Of a DNA stretch of 64,000 nucleotides, positions 17,354-26,132 are shown one piece after another. The DNA comes from CAWJFJ01 sp963800065 (lineage in GTDB: Bacteria > Actinomycetota > Acidimicrobiia > Acidimicrobiales > UBA8190). Within the stretch, counting starts at the first letter, position 1. Every line of letters starts with the position of its first letter. The stretch covers positions 1-64,000 of the forward strand of contig CAWCZO010000002.1 of the NCBI GenBank assembly GCA_963800065.1, read 5' to 3'. A program made the translations under genes and the position numbers. The notes under the pieces were generated by a model. It had not been told where the DNA came from. It did no database searches and worked only from the letters and a program-made list of their open reading frames with translations.

Positions 17354-17555
17354 CGTGGAGGAGGTGAACGGTGTGTTTCGGATCCGAGTCCGTGCCGTTA
17401 CGAGCGTCGCCCCTTGTGGCGATAGGGGTACGGGGTGCGGTGGTGACGCCGGAGGAGAGCGATGGCGGCCCGGACCGGGAGCGGAGGTATCCGAGGCCTT
17501 AGGGTGGGAGCCGTCGGCCGTGGGGACCGGGCGGGAGGGGACGGGAGGAGAGCGG

Positions 17556-18934
17556 ATGGGGGACCTCGTCGAGGAGTTGGCCGACGTGGTGGGGGGCGAC
17601 CATGTCCTCACGGGGACGGCCGTCCACGACGACTACACCCACGACGAGGCGCTGACGGCGACGCCCGGCGTCCCGTTGGCTCTGGTGCGACCGGGGTGTA
17701 CCGCGGAGGTCGCCGGCGTCCTGGAGGTGGCGGGGGAGGAACCGGACACCGGTGATCGCCCGCGGTAGCGGGACCGGTCTCTCGGGGGCGTCGGTCCCCA
17801 GACCCGACGGGATCCTGGTCTCGTTCGAGCGGATGAACGAGATCCTCGAGATCGACACCGACAACCACGTGGCCGTGGTCCAGCCGGGGGTGACGCTGGA
17901 GGAGTTGGACCGGGTCACCGCCGGATACGGGCTCGTGTACCCGGTCTTCCCCGGTGAGAGCAGCGCGTCGCTGGGGGGGAACGTGGCCACCAACGCCGGG
18001 GGGATGAGAGCCGTCAAGTACGGCGTCACCCGGCACCAGGTCCTGGCCCTCGAGGCCGTCCTGGCCACCGGGGAGGTGATCCGGACGGGGGGGAGGTTCG
18101 TGAAGTCGTCGACGGGCTATGACCTCACGCAGCTGATCGTGGGATCGGAGGGGACGCTCGCCCTGGTCACCGAAGCCACCTTGAAGCTTCATCCCCGGCG
18201 CCGCCCACAGCGTCACCGTCCTTGTCCCCTTCGGAACCCTCGAGGAGGTGACCGGCGCCGTCCCGCCCATCGTGTCCAGCGGGGCCGGACCGGTCATCCT
18301 CGAGTACATCGACATGCTGACCATGGCGGCGATCACCGCCAATGTCGGCCTCGACCTCGGGATTCCGAACGAGGTGAAGGAAGGGGCCGCCGCCTACCTG
18401 GTGGTCGTCCTCGAGAACGGGCGCGAGGACCGTCTCGACGAGGACGTCGCCACCCTGGGCGATCTCCTGGTGGGGCTCGGGGCCATGGAGGTCTACGTCC
18501 TTCCCGCCCAGGCCGCCGGGCAGTTGATCAGTGCCCGGGAGAAGGCGTTCTTCGTGGCCAAGGCGCACGGTGCCGACGACATCATCGACGTGGTCGTGCC
18601 GCGGGCGGCCATTCCCGCCTTCCTGGCGGTGGCGTCGGAGGTGGCCGAGACCCACGCCACCCTGGTGACCGGCTGCGGGCACGTGGGAGACGGGAACGTC
18701 CACCTCTCGGTGTTCCAACCGGACGAGGGACGGCGGGCCGACGTCCTGAAGGCCATCTTCCGGGCGGGGATGGACCTCGGTGGGGCCATCTCCGGCGAGC
18801 ACGGGATCGGGACGGAGAAGAAGAAGTTCTTCCAGGAGCTCGAGGACCCGACCAAGGTGGCGCTGATGCGCCGTATCAAGGAAGCCTTCGACCCCGACGG
18901 GATCCTCGGGCCCGACATACTCTTCGACCGATGA
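17556..18934 (+). pseudogene. FAD-linked oxidase, GlcD type, with two frameshifts
   Basis: FAD/FMN-dependent 2-hydroxyacid oxidase (glycolate oxidase GlcD / D-lactate dehydrogenase family). The protein is split over three frames: MGDLVEELADVV to about 17739; then PVIARGSGTGLSGA, GGNVATNAGGMRAVKYG and STGYDLTQLIVGSEGT; then GAAHSVTVLVPFGTL onward through CGHVGDGNVHLSV and GEHGIGTEKK. One extra base near 17736-17740 and one near 18193-18197 explain both shifts, and removing them gives a normal 458-residue enzyme. Both sites lie in or beside G or C runs, so sequencing error is as likely as decay. Start ATG follows GGGAGGAG. The stop overlaps the next start (ATGA). Confidence 0.85.
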
Positions 18935-20514
18935 ACGGGGCCCAGAGACTGATCCGGACGCTGGTGGACAACGACGTCGACGTCTGCTTCATGAATCCGG
19001 GGACCTCGGAGATGCACTTCGTGGCGGCCCTGGACGACGTTCCCGGGATGAGGGCCGTCCTCGGGCTCTTCGAGGGTGTGGTGACCGGTGCCGCCGATGG
19101 GTACGGCCGGATGGCGCGGCGACCGGCCGCCACCCTGCTGCATCTGGGGCCGGGTCTCGGAAACGGGATCGCCAACCTCCACAACGCCAGGCGGGCCCGG
19201 ACCCCGCTCGTGAACATCGTGGGTGATCACGCCACCTATCACCTGCGTCACGACCCGCCGTTGGCCACCGACATCGAGAGTCTGGCCCGTCCGGTGTCGT
19301 CGTGGTACCGGTCGTCGGCGGCAGCCGGGGCCGTGGCCGGCGACACGGTCGACGCCGTGATGGCCGCCCAGGGGCCACCCGGCGCGGTGGCGACGCTGGT
19401 GGTGCCGGCCGACGTCTCCTGGACGGAGGCGGGTGACGAGACATCCTCCCCGGGCGGCGGCCGAGCCGGAGGTCGGAGAGCCACCCGACCGGCGATGGTG
19501 GCCGCCGATGTCGTCGAGAGGGCGGCCAAGGCCCTGCGGTCGGGGGAGATGTCTGTCATCCTCCTCGGTGGCGGCGCCACCCGACGGGCCGGCCTGACGG
19601 CGGCGAGCCGGGTGGCGGCGGCGACGGGGGCCAAGCTGATGTGCGAGACGTTCCCGGCGGCGCTCGAAAGAGGTGCCGGACTCCCCGGAGTGGAGCGACT
19701 GGGCTACCTGGCCGAGTTCACCCAGGCCCAGCTGAAGGGGGCGAGGCATCTGGTCCTCGTCGATGCCGCCGCCCCCGTCTCCTTCTTCGCTTATCCGGGC
19801 CTACCGGGTGATCTCGTCCCCGACGGATGCGAGGTCCACGTCCTGGCCGCCCCCGGTGACGACGGGCCGGGGGCACTGGAGGCCTTGGCCGAGGTGGTGG
19901 GGGCACCGGTGGACGGCGCCGTCCTGCAGTCCGCCGTCCGGCCCGAGCGGCCGACGGGGCCGCTCACGGCGGAGGCGGCGGCCGCCGCCATCGGCGCCCT
20001 TCTTCCCGAAGGAGCGATCGTGTCCGACGAGGCGAACACCTCGGGGATCTTCGTCCCCGGGGCCACCGCCGGTGCACCGGTCCACGACTGGCTCTGTCTC
20101 ACCGGCGGCGCCATCGGCCAGGGGATGCCCGTGGCGACGGGGGCGGCGGTGGCCTGTCCCGGACGGCAGGTGCTCTCCCTGGAAGCGGACGGGAGCGCCA
20201 TGTACACCTTGCAGGCCTTGTGGACCCAGGCGCGCGAGGGCCTCGACGTGACCACGGTCATCTTCAACAACGGCTCCTATGCGATCCTCGAGATGGAGCT
20301 CGGCCGGGTCGGAGCGGGAGCACCCGGTCCCCGGGCGCACGGGATGCTGGATCTCGCCCGCCCCGATCTCGACTTCGCCGCCCTGGCCCGGGGGATGGGC
20401 GTTCCGGCCACCCGGGCCACCACGGCCGACGAGTTCACCGACCAGCTCGACGGGGCGCTGCACCGGGAGGGACCCGTCCTGATCGACGCCGTCCTGGCCC
20501 GCGGCGGCTGGTAG
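18931..20514 (+). CDS. Thiamine-pyrophosphate-dependent enzyme (acetolactate synthase / benzoylformate decarboxylase-like)
   Basis: A 527-residue TPP enzyme with three domains. The N-terminal Pyr domain has MNPGTSEMHF and the activating Glu in LGLFEGVVTGAADGYGR. The C-terminal PP domain has the TPP/Mg site EADGSAMYTLQALWTQA ending in NN (FNNGSYAIL). It resembles proteins annotated 'acetolactate synthase large subunit' or MdlC-like, but nothing seen identifies the 2-oxoacid substrate. It overlaps the GlcD-type oxidase by 4 nt, so a 2-hydroxyacid to 2-oxoacid to decarboxylation/ligation sequence is a reasonable inference. Confidence 0.82.
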   Translation: MNGAQRLIRTLVDNDVDVCFMNPGTSEMHFVAALDDVPGMRAVLGLFEGVVTGAADGYGRMARRPAATLLHLGPGLGNGIANLHNARRARTPLVNIVGDHATYHLRHDPPLATDIESLARPVSSWYRSSAAAGAVAGDTVDAVMAAQGPPGAVATLVVPADVSWTEAGDETSSPGGGRAGGRRATRPAMVAADVVERAAKALRSGEMSVILLGGGATRRAGLTAASRVAAATGAKLMCETFPAALERGAGLPGVERLGYLAEFTQAQLKGARHLVLVDAAAPVSFFAYPGLPGDLVPDGCEVHVLAAPGDDGPGALEALAEVVGAPVDGAVLQSAVRPERPTGPLTAEAAAAAIGALLPEGAIVSDEANTSGIFVPGATAGAPVHDWLCLTGGAIGQGMPVATGAAVACPGRQVLSLEADGSAMYTLQALWTQAREGLDVTTVIFNNGSYAILEMELGRVGAGAPGPRAHGMLDLARPDLDFAALARGMGVPATRATTADEFTDQLDGALHREGPVLIDAVLARGGW

Positions 20515-20520
20515 GGCGAC

Positions 20521-20610
20521 AGCCGGGCCGATCACAGCCGGGCCGATCACAGCCGGGCCGATCACAGCCGGGCCGATCACAGCCGGGCCGATCACAGCCG
20601 GGCCGATCAG
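20521..20610. repeat. Six tandem copies of a 15-bp repeat
   Basis: AGCCGGGCCGATCAC is repeated six times head to tail; only the last base of the last copy differs (G for C). It fills most of the gap between the converging TPP-enzyme and PhyH genes. Each unit holds GGCC and GATC palindromes, but no strong hairpin forms within a unit. Confidence 0.95.
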
Positions 20611-20622
20611 GCAGGTTCTCGA

Positions 20623-21825
20623 TCAGCGCAGGGCGTCGACGTGCTGGATGTGCCCGGAATGGCGAGTGAAGAGAACGTCGTTGTAGCCCTGGCCGGGACC
20701 GATCATCTCGAAGGTGAGAGGGGGGACGAAGGAGAGGTAGAGGGCGCGACGGCCCGCCGCCGTCCGGTCGGCGGGCGGAGGGGCGGCGTGGAGGGTGTGA
20801 CCGAAGTGGACCGTGACGTCGCCGGGCTCGGTGGTGAGGGCGACCACGGGGGCGCCGTCGGTCTGGTGGGGAGCGGGGAGCCGTGAGGTCCCGCGGTGGG
20901 AGCCGGCCATGACCAGGAGCTGACCGGCGCCGGCGGTGGCGGCGTCGAGCTGGATGCCGATATTGACCATGGGACATTTCACCGGATGTCCGCCCATCCC
21001 GCAGTCGCGGTGCCAGGGCAGGTCGGAGAGACCCGTGGTGGCACCGGGGACCTTGATGACGACGCCGTTGCCGTCGAGCCGGTCCGGCGCGTCGCGCAGG
21101 TCGGGACCGCCCAGGGCCCCGATGCGACGGAAGCGTTCGTCTTCCCCTAGTCCGGCGATGAGGGTGGACTGGTCGTTCAGGTAATTGACGCGGTTGCAGG
21201 TGTCGACGCCGTCGACCGTCGTCCACCAGGAGCGCCTGTCGTCGGGTCGGGCCCGGTCGACGGCGGCGGTGACGTCGGCGCTGAGGCTGTCCAGCTCGTC
21301 GACCTCGACGACGCCGCGGAGATGGAGGAAGCCGGCCCGCCCGAGGAAGGCGGCCATGTCCGCGTCGGGGTCGTCGAGGGTGAAGGTCCGGTCGAGATCG
21401 AGGGGCCGACCGTCGTCGTCCACGACGGCGGGCGGGTCGTCGAGGTCGTAGACGGCCTGGCCGTCGAAGGCCACCCGGAGCGCCGGTTCCCAGCGCGCCA
21501 ACTGCCCGAAGCTGCCCCGGGGAACGGTCAGGGCGTCGGCGTAGAACAGGGCGAAGCAGGACCGGAGCTCCCAGACGAAGGACGACCAGTCGTCGGACGA
21601 GAGGGTCACCACGGTGTGGGCGTCGTCGTCGCCGGGAGCGACGGTGAAGCCGTCGCCGGAGGGGACATAGGTGTAGGCCCGCCCGTCCTCGAGACGGAAG
21701 GCCAAGGGCCGGACCGCACGCCGGTCCGACGCCGTGAAGAGAGTGGGCCTCTCGGCCAGACGGAGCGGGAGTTCCCGGCGGTGGAATTGATCGAAGTCGA
21801 TGCCGCCGAAGCGATCGTTCGTCAC
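20623..21825 (-). CDS. Phytanoyl-CoA dioxygenase (PhyH) family protein
   Basis: Likely Fe(II)/2-oxoglutarate-dependent dioxygenase, 400 residues. The C-terminal half has the iron-binding WHRDCGMGG (HxD) and a distal His in VHFGHTLHAAPP, with Arg residues downstream for 2-oxoglutarate. The N-terminal 150 residues (DRFGGIDFDQFHRRELP onward) form an extra domain of unknown role. The GTG at 21825 is preferred over an upstream start at 21912 because it avoids overlapping the neighbouring gene and has a -10 box 6 nt upstream. The substrate is unknown. Confidence 0.82.
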   Translation of the reverse strand: MTNDRFGGIDFDQFHRRELPLRLAERPTLFTASDRRAVRPLAFRLEDGRAYTYVPSGDGFTVAPGDDDAHTVVTLSSDDWSSFVWELRSCFALFYADALTVPRGSFGQLARWEPALRVAFDGQAVYDLDDPPAVVDDDGRPLDLDRTFTLDDPDADMAAFLGRAGFLHLRGVVEVDELDSLSADVTAAVDRARPDDRRSWWTTVDGVDTCNRVNYLNDQSTLIAGLGEDERFRRIGALGGPDLRDAPDRLDGNGVVIKVPGATTGLSDLPWHRDCGMGGHPVKCPMVNIGIQLDAATAGAGQLLVMAGSHRGTSRLPAPHQTDGAPVVALTTEPGDVTVHFGHTLHAAPPPADRTAAGRRALYLSFVPPLTFEMIGPGQGYNDVLFTRHSGHIQHVDALR

Positions 21826-21831
21826 AACGCC

Positions 21832-21837
21832 AAAATA
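21832..21837 (-). promoter_or_regulatory. -10 box TATTTT, leaderless start of PhyH gene
   Basis: On the minus strand TATTTT sits 6 nt before the GTG at 21825. Confidence 0.5.
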
Positions 21838-21886
21838 GCCCGGTCCGCCGCCGACGGCCCGACCCGGCGCCGGTGCGCCGATCCGG

Positions 21887-22492
21887 TCAGCCGGTGAAGG
21901 CGATGGTGACACCGGAGAAGGTGGCGTTGCCGTTCGGGCACACGCCCAGCGAGTAGGCGTCCTGCGTGTTCACCACCTGGTCCGCCGGCGCGACGTCCTT
22001 GACGGTGCTCATGTAGATGGGGGTGGAGGTGGTGGTGCTGGAATCGAAGTCGACGAGCTCGGTGGCGGTGTGGGCCACGAGGTTCTGCTCGTTGAGCTCA
22101 CCGAAGAACTCCACCGAACCTTCGGTGTAGAAGAAGGTGGCCGAGACGATCCTGACCCCGTCGGGCAGGTGGACGGCGGCGTTGAAGCACCGCCCGGCGT
22201 CCTGATTGGACAATGTCGACGGGTCCCACAGGTTGAAATAGTCCTCGCCGGCGTCGTGGATCCCGTCAGGGGCGAAGCCGGAGGCGTCCATCGAGTAGTA
22301 CTGGAGTTTCCTCCCCGCCGCCGAAGCGGGAGAAGCGACCGTCGCCGAGGATGTCGGGTTGCTTCCCGCCCCCGGCCCCGGGTTGTTGGTGCCACCGACG
22401 CTGGCCGAGGCGAACCCGTCGGCCCCGAGCGAGACGGCACCGGCCACGCCGATGGCGGCCAGACCCATGGCGAACCAACGGCGACGTGCCAT
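21887..22492 (-). CDS. Secreted protein of unknown function
   Basis: A 201-residue product starting MARRRWFAMGLAAIGVAGAV, a plausible signal peptide with a cleavage region around ADGFASA. The mature part has a low-complexity Ser/Thr/Gly linker, then a beta-rich domain with two Cys (RCFNAA and LGVCPNG). The ATG at 22492 has a good ribosome site (GGAGGCAAGGAG). A second ATG at 22591, also with a strong site (AAGGAAGGAATC), would add 33 basic residues in front of the signal. I do not recognise a family. Confidence 0.65.
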   Translation of the reverse strand: MARRRWFAMGLAAIGVAGAVSLGADGFASASVGGTNNPGPGAGSNPTSSATVASPASAAGRKLQYYSMDASGFAPDGIHDAGEDYFNLWDPSTLSNQDAGRCFNAAVHLPDGVRIVSATFFYTEGSVEFFGELNEQNLVAHTATELVDFDSSTTTSTPIYMSTVKDVAPADQVVNTQDAYSLGVCPNGNATFSGVTIAFTG

Positions 22493-22787
22493 CGGTCTCC
22501 TTGCCTCCTGTGCAATGGCGTCCCCGGCCATACGGCGTCGTGCGTGGATGAGTCTGGGAACTCTTGCTGTCGTCACGGCCGAACCCTTCATGATTCCTTC
22601 CTTCGCAATCGTGGTCGTCGGTACTCATGGCATTGTCCGAGACCACGGACCGGGTGAACAGGCACAACGCCCTCACATGACCCTCACATCGGAGGAAGGG
22701 GCAACCCCCGGCCCCGGTCGGCGTCGGTCACGTCAGGGACCGGCGTGGGGCGGCCCGCGCCGTTACCGGCGTCAGGCGACTGACGTG

Positions 22788-23114
22788 CTACTCCCACTTG
22801 AAGAACTTGCCGCCTTTGAGCTTGTCGACGACGCCGCTGGTGGGCTCCTCGAGCGCCCCGGGCCTGTGGGCTGTCAACCATGCGACCAATTGGCCCGCCG
22901 TCTCGAGCTCGACGTCTTCCTCCGACGAGACCACATGGACGTGGATCGATCCGCTGTCCACCGTCACCGACAGGTCGATCCGTCGTCCGGATCCGAAGCA
23001 CCAGACCGGAGGCGCCCCGGGGGTGGAGGTCGCCTGGAAGCTCCACCCAGGTCGGCGTCGCAGGAGCCGAGCAATCTGCTTCGTCGGATCGTTATCGTCA
23101 GCGCCCACGCCCAC
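22788..23114 (-). CDS. Small hypothetical protein
   Basis: About 108 residues from a GTG at 23114 (a second GTG is at 23108). It has PTKQIARLLRRRPGWSFQATS, then a beta-rich RIDLSVTVDSGSIHVHVV and an amphipathic EDVELETAGQLVAWLTAHRP. It ends KGGKFFKWE. The frame is open back to 23360, but that would lie inside the aconitase gene, so the shorter form is preferred. No family recognised. Confidence 0.45.
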   Translation of the reverse strand: MGVGADDNDPTKQIARLLRRRPGWSFQATSTPGAPPVWCFGSGRRIDLSVTVDSGSIHVHVVSSEEDVELETAGQLVAWLTAHRPGALEEPTSGVVDKLKGGKFFKWE

Positions 23115-23184
23115 CTCGGGTAGTCGCCCCCCACCGTAGGCCCCGCTGATGGTGCCCGCCTTCAGCCGTCCCGGACCGCAGTGT

Positions 23185-25533
23185 TCAACGAGGTGGTCGT
23201 CCTGGTGACCGTCGTCGGCGGATGACGTTGAGCGCGCTGCCGGCGCTGAACCATTCGCGTTGCTCGGGGCTGAAAGTGTGGGTGCAGTGGAAGTCGACGT
23301 GGTGGCCGTCGGATTTCGTGACCCGGCAGGACACCGGCATGTCGGCGGCGAGGGACGCAAGGCCGAGGACGGAGATACGGTCGTCCTCGCCGATGAGGTC
23401 GTACGTCTTCGGATCGGCGAAAGAGAGGGGGAGCAGTCCCTGCTTCTTCAGATTCGTCTCGTGTATCCGGGCGAAGGAGCGGGCCAGGATCACCACACCC
23501 CCGCGGTATCGGGGTTCCATGGCGGCGTGTTCGCGCGACGAACCCTCGCCGTAGTTCTCATCGCCCACTGCGCACCACCGGACACCGGACCGGGCCAGAC
23601 GCTTGGCGATCTCGGGGAATGGTCGGGTGCGACCGTCAGACGGGTCAGTGCCCTGACCGACGGCGTCGGTGAAGGCGTTGACCACTCCGAGGAAGAGGTT
23701 TCCCGAGATGTTCTCGAGATGGCCCCGGTAGCGGAGCCATGCTCCCGCCGCCGAAATTTGGTCGGTCGTGCACTTGCCCTTGGCTTTCAGGAGCACGGGC
23801 AGGTCGATGTAGTCGTCGCCGTCCCAGGCGGGAAAGGGGGTCAGGAGTTGCAACCGTTCGGAGGTGGGCGACACGGAGATGGCGACGTCGCCGTGGCCGT
23901 CCGGCGGAGCCATGAAGCCGGATTCGCCGCGGTGAAAGCCGCCGGTGGGGAGGGTCTCGCCGACGGGAGGGTCGAGCCGCACGCCGGCGCCGGAATCATT
24001 CGTTATCGAGTCTGAGCGGGGATCGAAATCCAGTGTTCCGGCCAAGGCGTAGGCGATCACCATCTCGGGCGACGCCAGGAACGCCTTGGTGTTGGCGTTG
24101 CCGTCGTTGCGTCTGGGGAAGTTGCGGTTGAAGCTGCTGACGATGGTGTTCAGCTTGCCCGGATCGGGGTTGTTCCGGTCCCACTGACCGATGCAGGGAC
24201 CACAGGCGTTGGCCAGGACGGTGGCGCCGATGCCTTCGAGATCGGCGAGAAGTCCGTCTCGCTCCATGGTGGCGCGCACCTGTTCGGAGCCGGGCGTGAC
24301 GAGGAGCGGAGTCCTGGCCCGCAAGCCGTGGGCCGCCGCCTGCCGGGCGATCGAGGCGGCCCGGGTCATGTCCTCGTAGGACGAGTTGGTGCAGGAACCG
24401 ATGAGCGCGGCCGAGATCTCCGAAGGCACCCCGTTGTCGTGCGCCCAGGCGCCCACAGTGCTGGCGGAGTGGGCCAGATCAGGGGTGTCGGGACCGTTCA
24501 TCAGGGGGGCCAACGAGGACAGGTCGATCTCGAGGACGTGGTCGAAGAAGGCCTCCGGATCGGCGACGACGTCGGGATCGGCCCGCAGGTCGGCGGCCAC
24601 CGTGGAGGCAAGCTCCGCCAGCTCTGCTCTTCCGGTGGCCGTCAGGTAGTCCGCCATGTTGGCATCGAACGGGAAGACCGACGCCGTGGCTCCGACCTCG
24701 GCTCCCATGTTGCAGATCGTGGCCTTGCCCGTGGCGCTGATGGTGTCGGCTCCCGGCCCCAAATACTCGACGACGGCGCCCGTGCCACCCGTGACCGTGA
24801 GGAGTTCGGCGACCCTGAGAATCACGTCCTTGGGCGACGACCAGCCCGAGAGCGATCCCGTGAGATGCACCCCGATGAGTCTGGGCCAGCGAATGTTGAA
24901 TGCCTGGCCGGTCATGACGTCTATGGCGTCACCCCCGCCCACCCCGACGGCGATCATTCCCAGCCCGCCGGCGTTGGGCGTGTGACTGTCCGTGCCGATC
25001 ATCATCCCGCCGGGAAAGGCGTAGTTCTCGAGGACGATCTGATGGATGATCCCGGAGCCGGGCTTCCAGAACCCGATGCCGAAACGGGCGGCGACAGCTC
25101 TGAGGAAGTCGTAGACCTCGCTGTTGACGTCCAGCGCGCAACGGAGGTCGGCGGCGGACGCCGTCCGGGCCTGGATGAGATGGTCGCAGTGGATGGTCGT
25201 CGACACCGGCACCTCGTCCAGGCCGGCCACCAGCAGCTGAAGAGCGACGATCTGGGCGAGGGCGTCCTGGAGGGCGACGCGGTCCGGATCGAAGTCGGCG
25301 TAGCTGTGCCCGCGCACCAATTCCTGATGGCGGCGATCCCGGAGATGGTTGAGCAGGACCTTCTCGGCGAATGTGAGCGGCCGCCCGAGACGGCGTCGTC
25401 CGATGGCCACCACGTCGGTCCAGCCGGCGTAGAGGGGCTCGACCAGCGCCGGAGGCGTCGACGAGCCGGCCAGGGCGCGGGCCGACGGTCGGGGCCCGGC
25501 GTCAGGGTGTGGACCACGGCGATGGGTCGTCAT
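23185..25533 (-). CDS. acn: Aconitate hydratase, mitochondrial type
   Basis: Citrate-isocitrate isomerase of the TCA cycle, 782 residues. The 4Fe-4S ligands are Cys in GSCTNSSYEDM and the pair in ACGPCIGQW. GTDSHTPNAGGLGM and NRNFPRRNDGNANT are substrate and cluster neighbourhood motifs; the C-terminal swivel domain has GEGSSREHAAM and ARSFARIHETN. Size and motifs fit the mitochondrial/AcnA_Mitochon group rather than the longer AcnA/IRP1 group. The ATG follows AGGAGGGACG. It diverges from a MarR-family gene with operator palindromes just upstream, so repression by that regulator is likely. Confidence 0.95.
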   Translation of the reverse strand: MTTHRRGPHPDAGPRPSARALAGSSTPPALVEPLYAGWTDVVAIGRRRLGRPLTFAEKVLLNHLRDRRHQELVRGHSYADFDPDRVALQDALAQIVALQLLVAGLDEVPVSTTIHCDHLIQARTASAADLRCALDVNSEVYDFLRAVAARFGIGFWKPGSGIIHQIVLENYAFPGGMMIGTDSHTPNAGGLGMIAVGVGGGDAIDVMTGQAFNIRWPRLIGVHLTGSLSGWSSPKDVILRVAELLTVTGGTGAVVEYLGPGADTISATGKATICNMGAEVGATASVFPFDANMADYLTATGRAELAELASTVAADLRADPDVVADPEAFFDHVLEIDLSSLAPLMNGPDTPDLAHSASTVGAWAHDNGVPSEISAALIGSCTNSSYEDMTRAASIARQAAAHGLRARTPLLVTPGSEQVRATMERDGLLADLEGIGATVLANACGPCIGQWDRNNPDPGKLNTIVSSFNRNFPRRNDGNANTKAFLASPEMVIAYALAGTLDFDPRSDSITNDSGAGVRLDPPVGETLPTGGFHRGESGFMAPPDGHGDVAISVSPTSERLQLLTPFPAWDGDDYIDLPVLLKAKGKCTTDQISAAGAWLRYRGHLENISGNLFLGVVNAFTDAVGQGTDPSDGRTRPFPEIAKRLARSGVRWCAVGDENYGEGSSREHAAMEPRYRGGVVILARSFARIHETNLKKQGLLPLSFADPKTYDLIGEDDRISVLGLASLAADMPVSCRVTKSDGHHVDFHCTHTFSPEQREWFSAGSALNVIRRRRSPGRPPR

Positions 25534-25543
25534 CGTCCCTCCT

Positions 25544-25567
25544 CACTCTCTTGATATCAAGAGAGTG
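25544..25567. promoter_or_regulatory. Perfect 24-bp palindrome, primary MarR operator
   Basis: The core TCTCTTGATATCAAGAGA plus three matching bases on each side forms a perfect dyad centred at 25555/25556. It starts 11 bp upstream of the aconitase ATG and lies just upstream of the candidate marR -35 box. Confidence 0.8.
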
Positions 25568-25577
25568 GCAGAGACAT

Positions 25578-25595
25578 TCTCTCGATGTCAAGATA
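25578..25595. promoter_or_regulatory. Second, degenerate MarR operator
   Basis: TCTCTCGATGTCAAGATA matches the primary operator core at 15 of 18 positions. Its centre is 31 bp (about three helical turns) from the first. It fills the spacer between a -35-like GAGACA (25571-25576) and -10 TATAGT (25594-25599) reading toward marR, so binding should block that promoter. Confidence 0.65.
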
Positions 25596-25633
25596 TAGTG
25601 GTGGGGGTGGGACACCCGGGAGGGTGAGGTGAG

Positions 25634-26122
25634 ATGGAAGACGAAGTCGACCGCCTGACCGCCGGGTGGCGTCGCGTGCGGCCCGATGTCGACGTGTCAC
25701 CCCTCGAGGTTCTCTCGCGCGTCGCTCGCCTGGCCCGTCACCTGGAGCGCCAGCGAACCGTGGTTTTCGCCCGACACGACCTTGAGACCTGGACCTTCGA
25801 CGTGCTCTCGGCCCTGCGCCGGTCCGATCCTCCCCATCACCTCTCGCCCGGTCAACTGGTCGCCCAGACCCTGGTGACGTCGGGCACGATGACCAACCGG
25901 ATCGACCACCTCGAGGAGCGGGGCCTCGTGCGCCGCCGCCCCGATCCGACCGATGCCCGGTCGGTCCGCGTCCAACTGACCGCCACCGGACGGAGGCGGG
26001 TCGACCTGGCCCTGGGTGATCTGGTCGCGCGCGAGAACGCCATCCTCGGAACGCTCGACGTCACGGAACGCAACGCGCTGGCCGGACTCCTTCGGAAGGT
26101 CGTCGCCCCGTTCGACGCCTGA
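25634..26122 (+). CDS. MarR-family transcriptional regulator, TamR-like
   Basis: A 162-residue winged-helix regulator. DVSPLEVLSRVARLARHLE forms the N-terminal dimer helices; LSPGQLVAQTLVTSGTMTNRIDHLEERGLVRR is the recognition region and RRPDPTDARSVRVQLT the wing. Divergent placement from aconitase with shared palindromes resembles Streptomyces TamR, a MarR protein reported to control aconitase and trans-aconitate methyltransferase in response to citrate-type ligands. Orthology is inferred from context. The start follows GGTGAGGTGAG; the promoter is TATAGT at 25594 overlapping the second operator. Confidence 0.88.
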   Translation: MEDEVDRLTAGWRRVRPDVDVSPLEVLSRVARLARHLERQRTVVFARHDLETWTFDVLSALRRSDPPHHLSPGQLVAQTLVTSGTMTNRIDHLEERGLVRRRPDPTDARSVRVQLTATGRRRVDLALGDLVARENAILGTLDVTERNALAGLLRKVVAPFDA

Positions 26123-26132
26123 CAGGCCGGCG

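Noticed and set aside
20521..20610. CRISPR-like array
   Set aside because: The 15-bp units are directly adjacent with no spacers, and no cas gene is present.
23115..23360. Longer N terminus for the small hypothetical gene, starting at 23360
   Set aside because: It would overlap the aconitase 3' end by about 175 bp on the same strand and is Ser/Pro-rich, unlike the conserved part.
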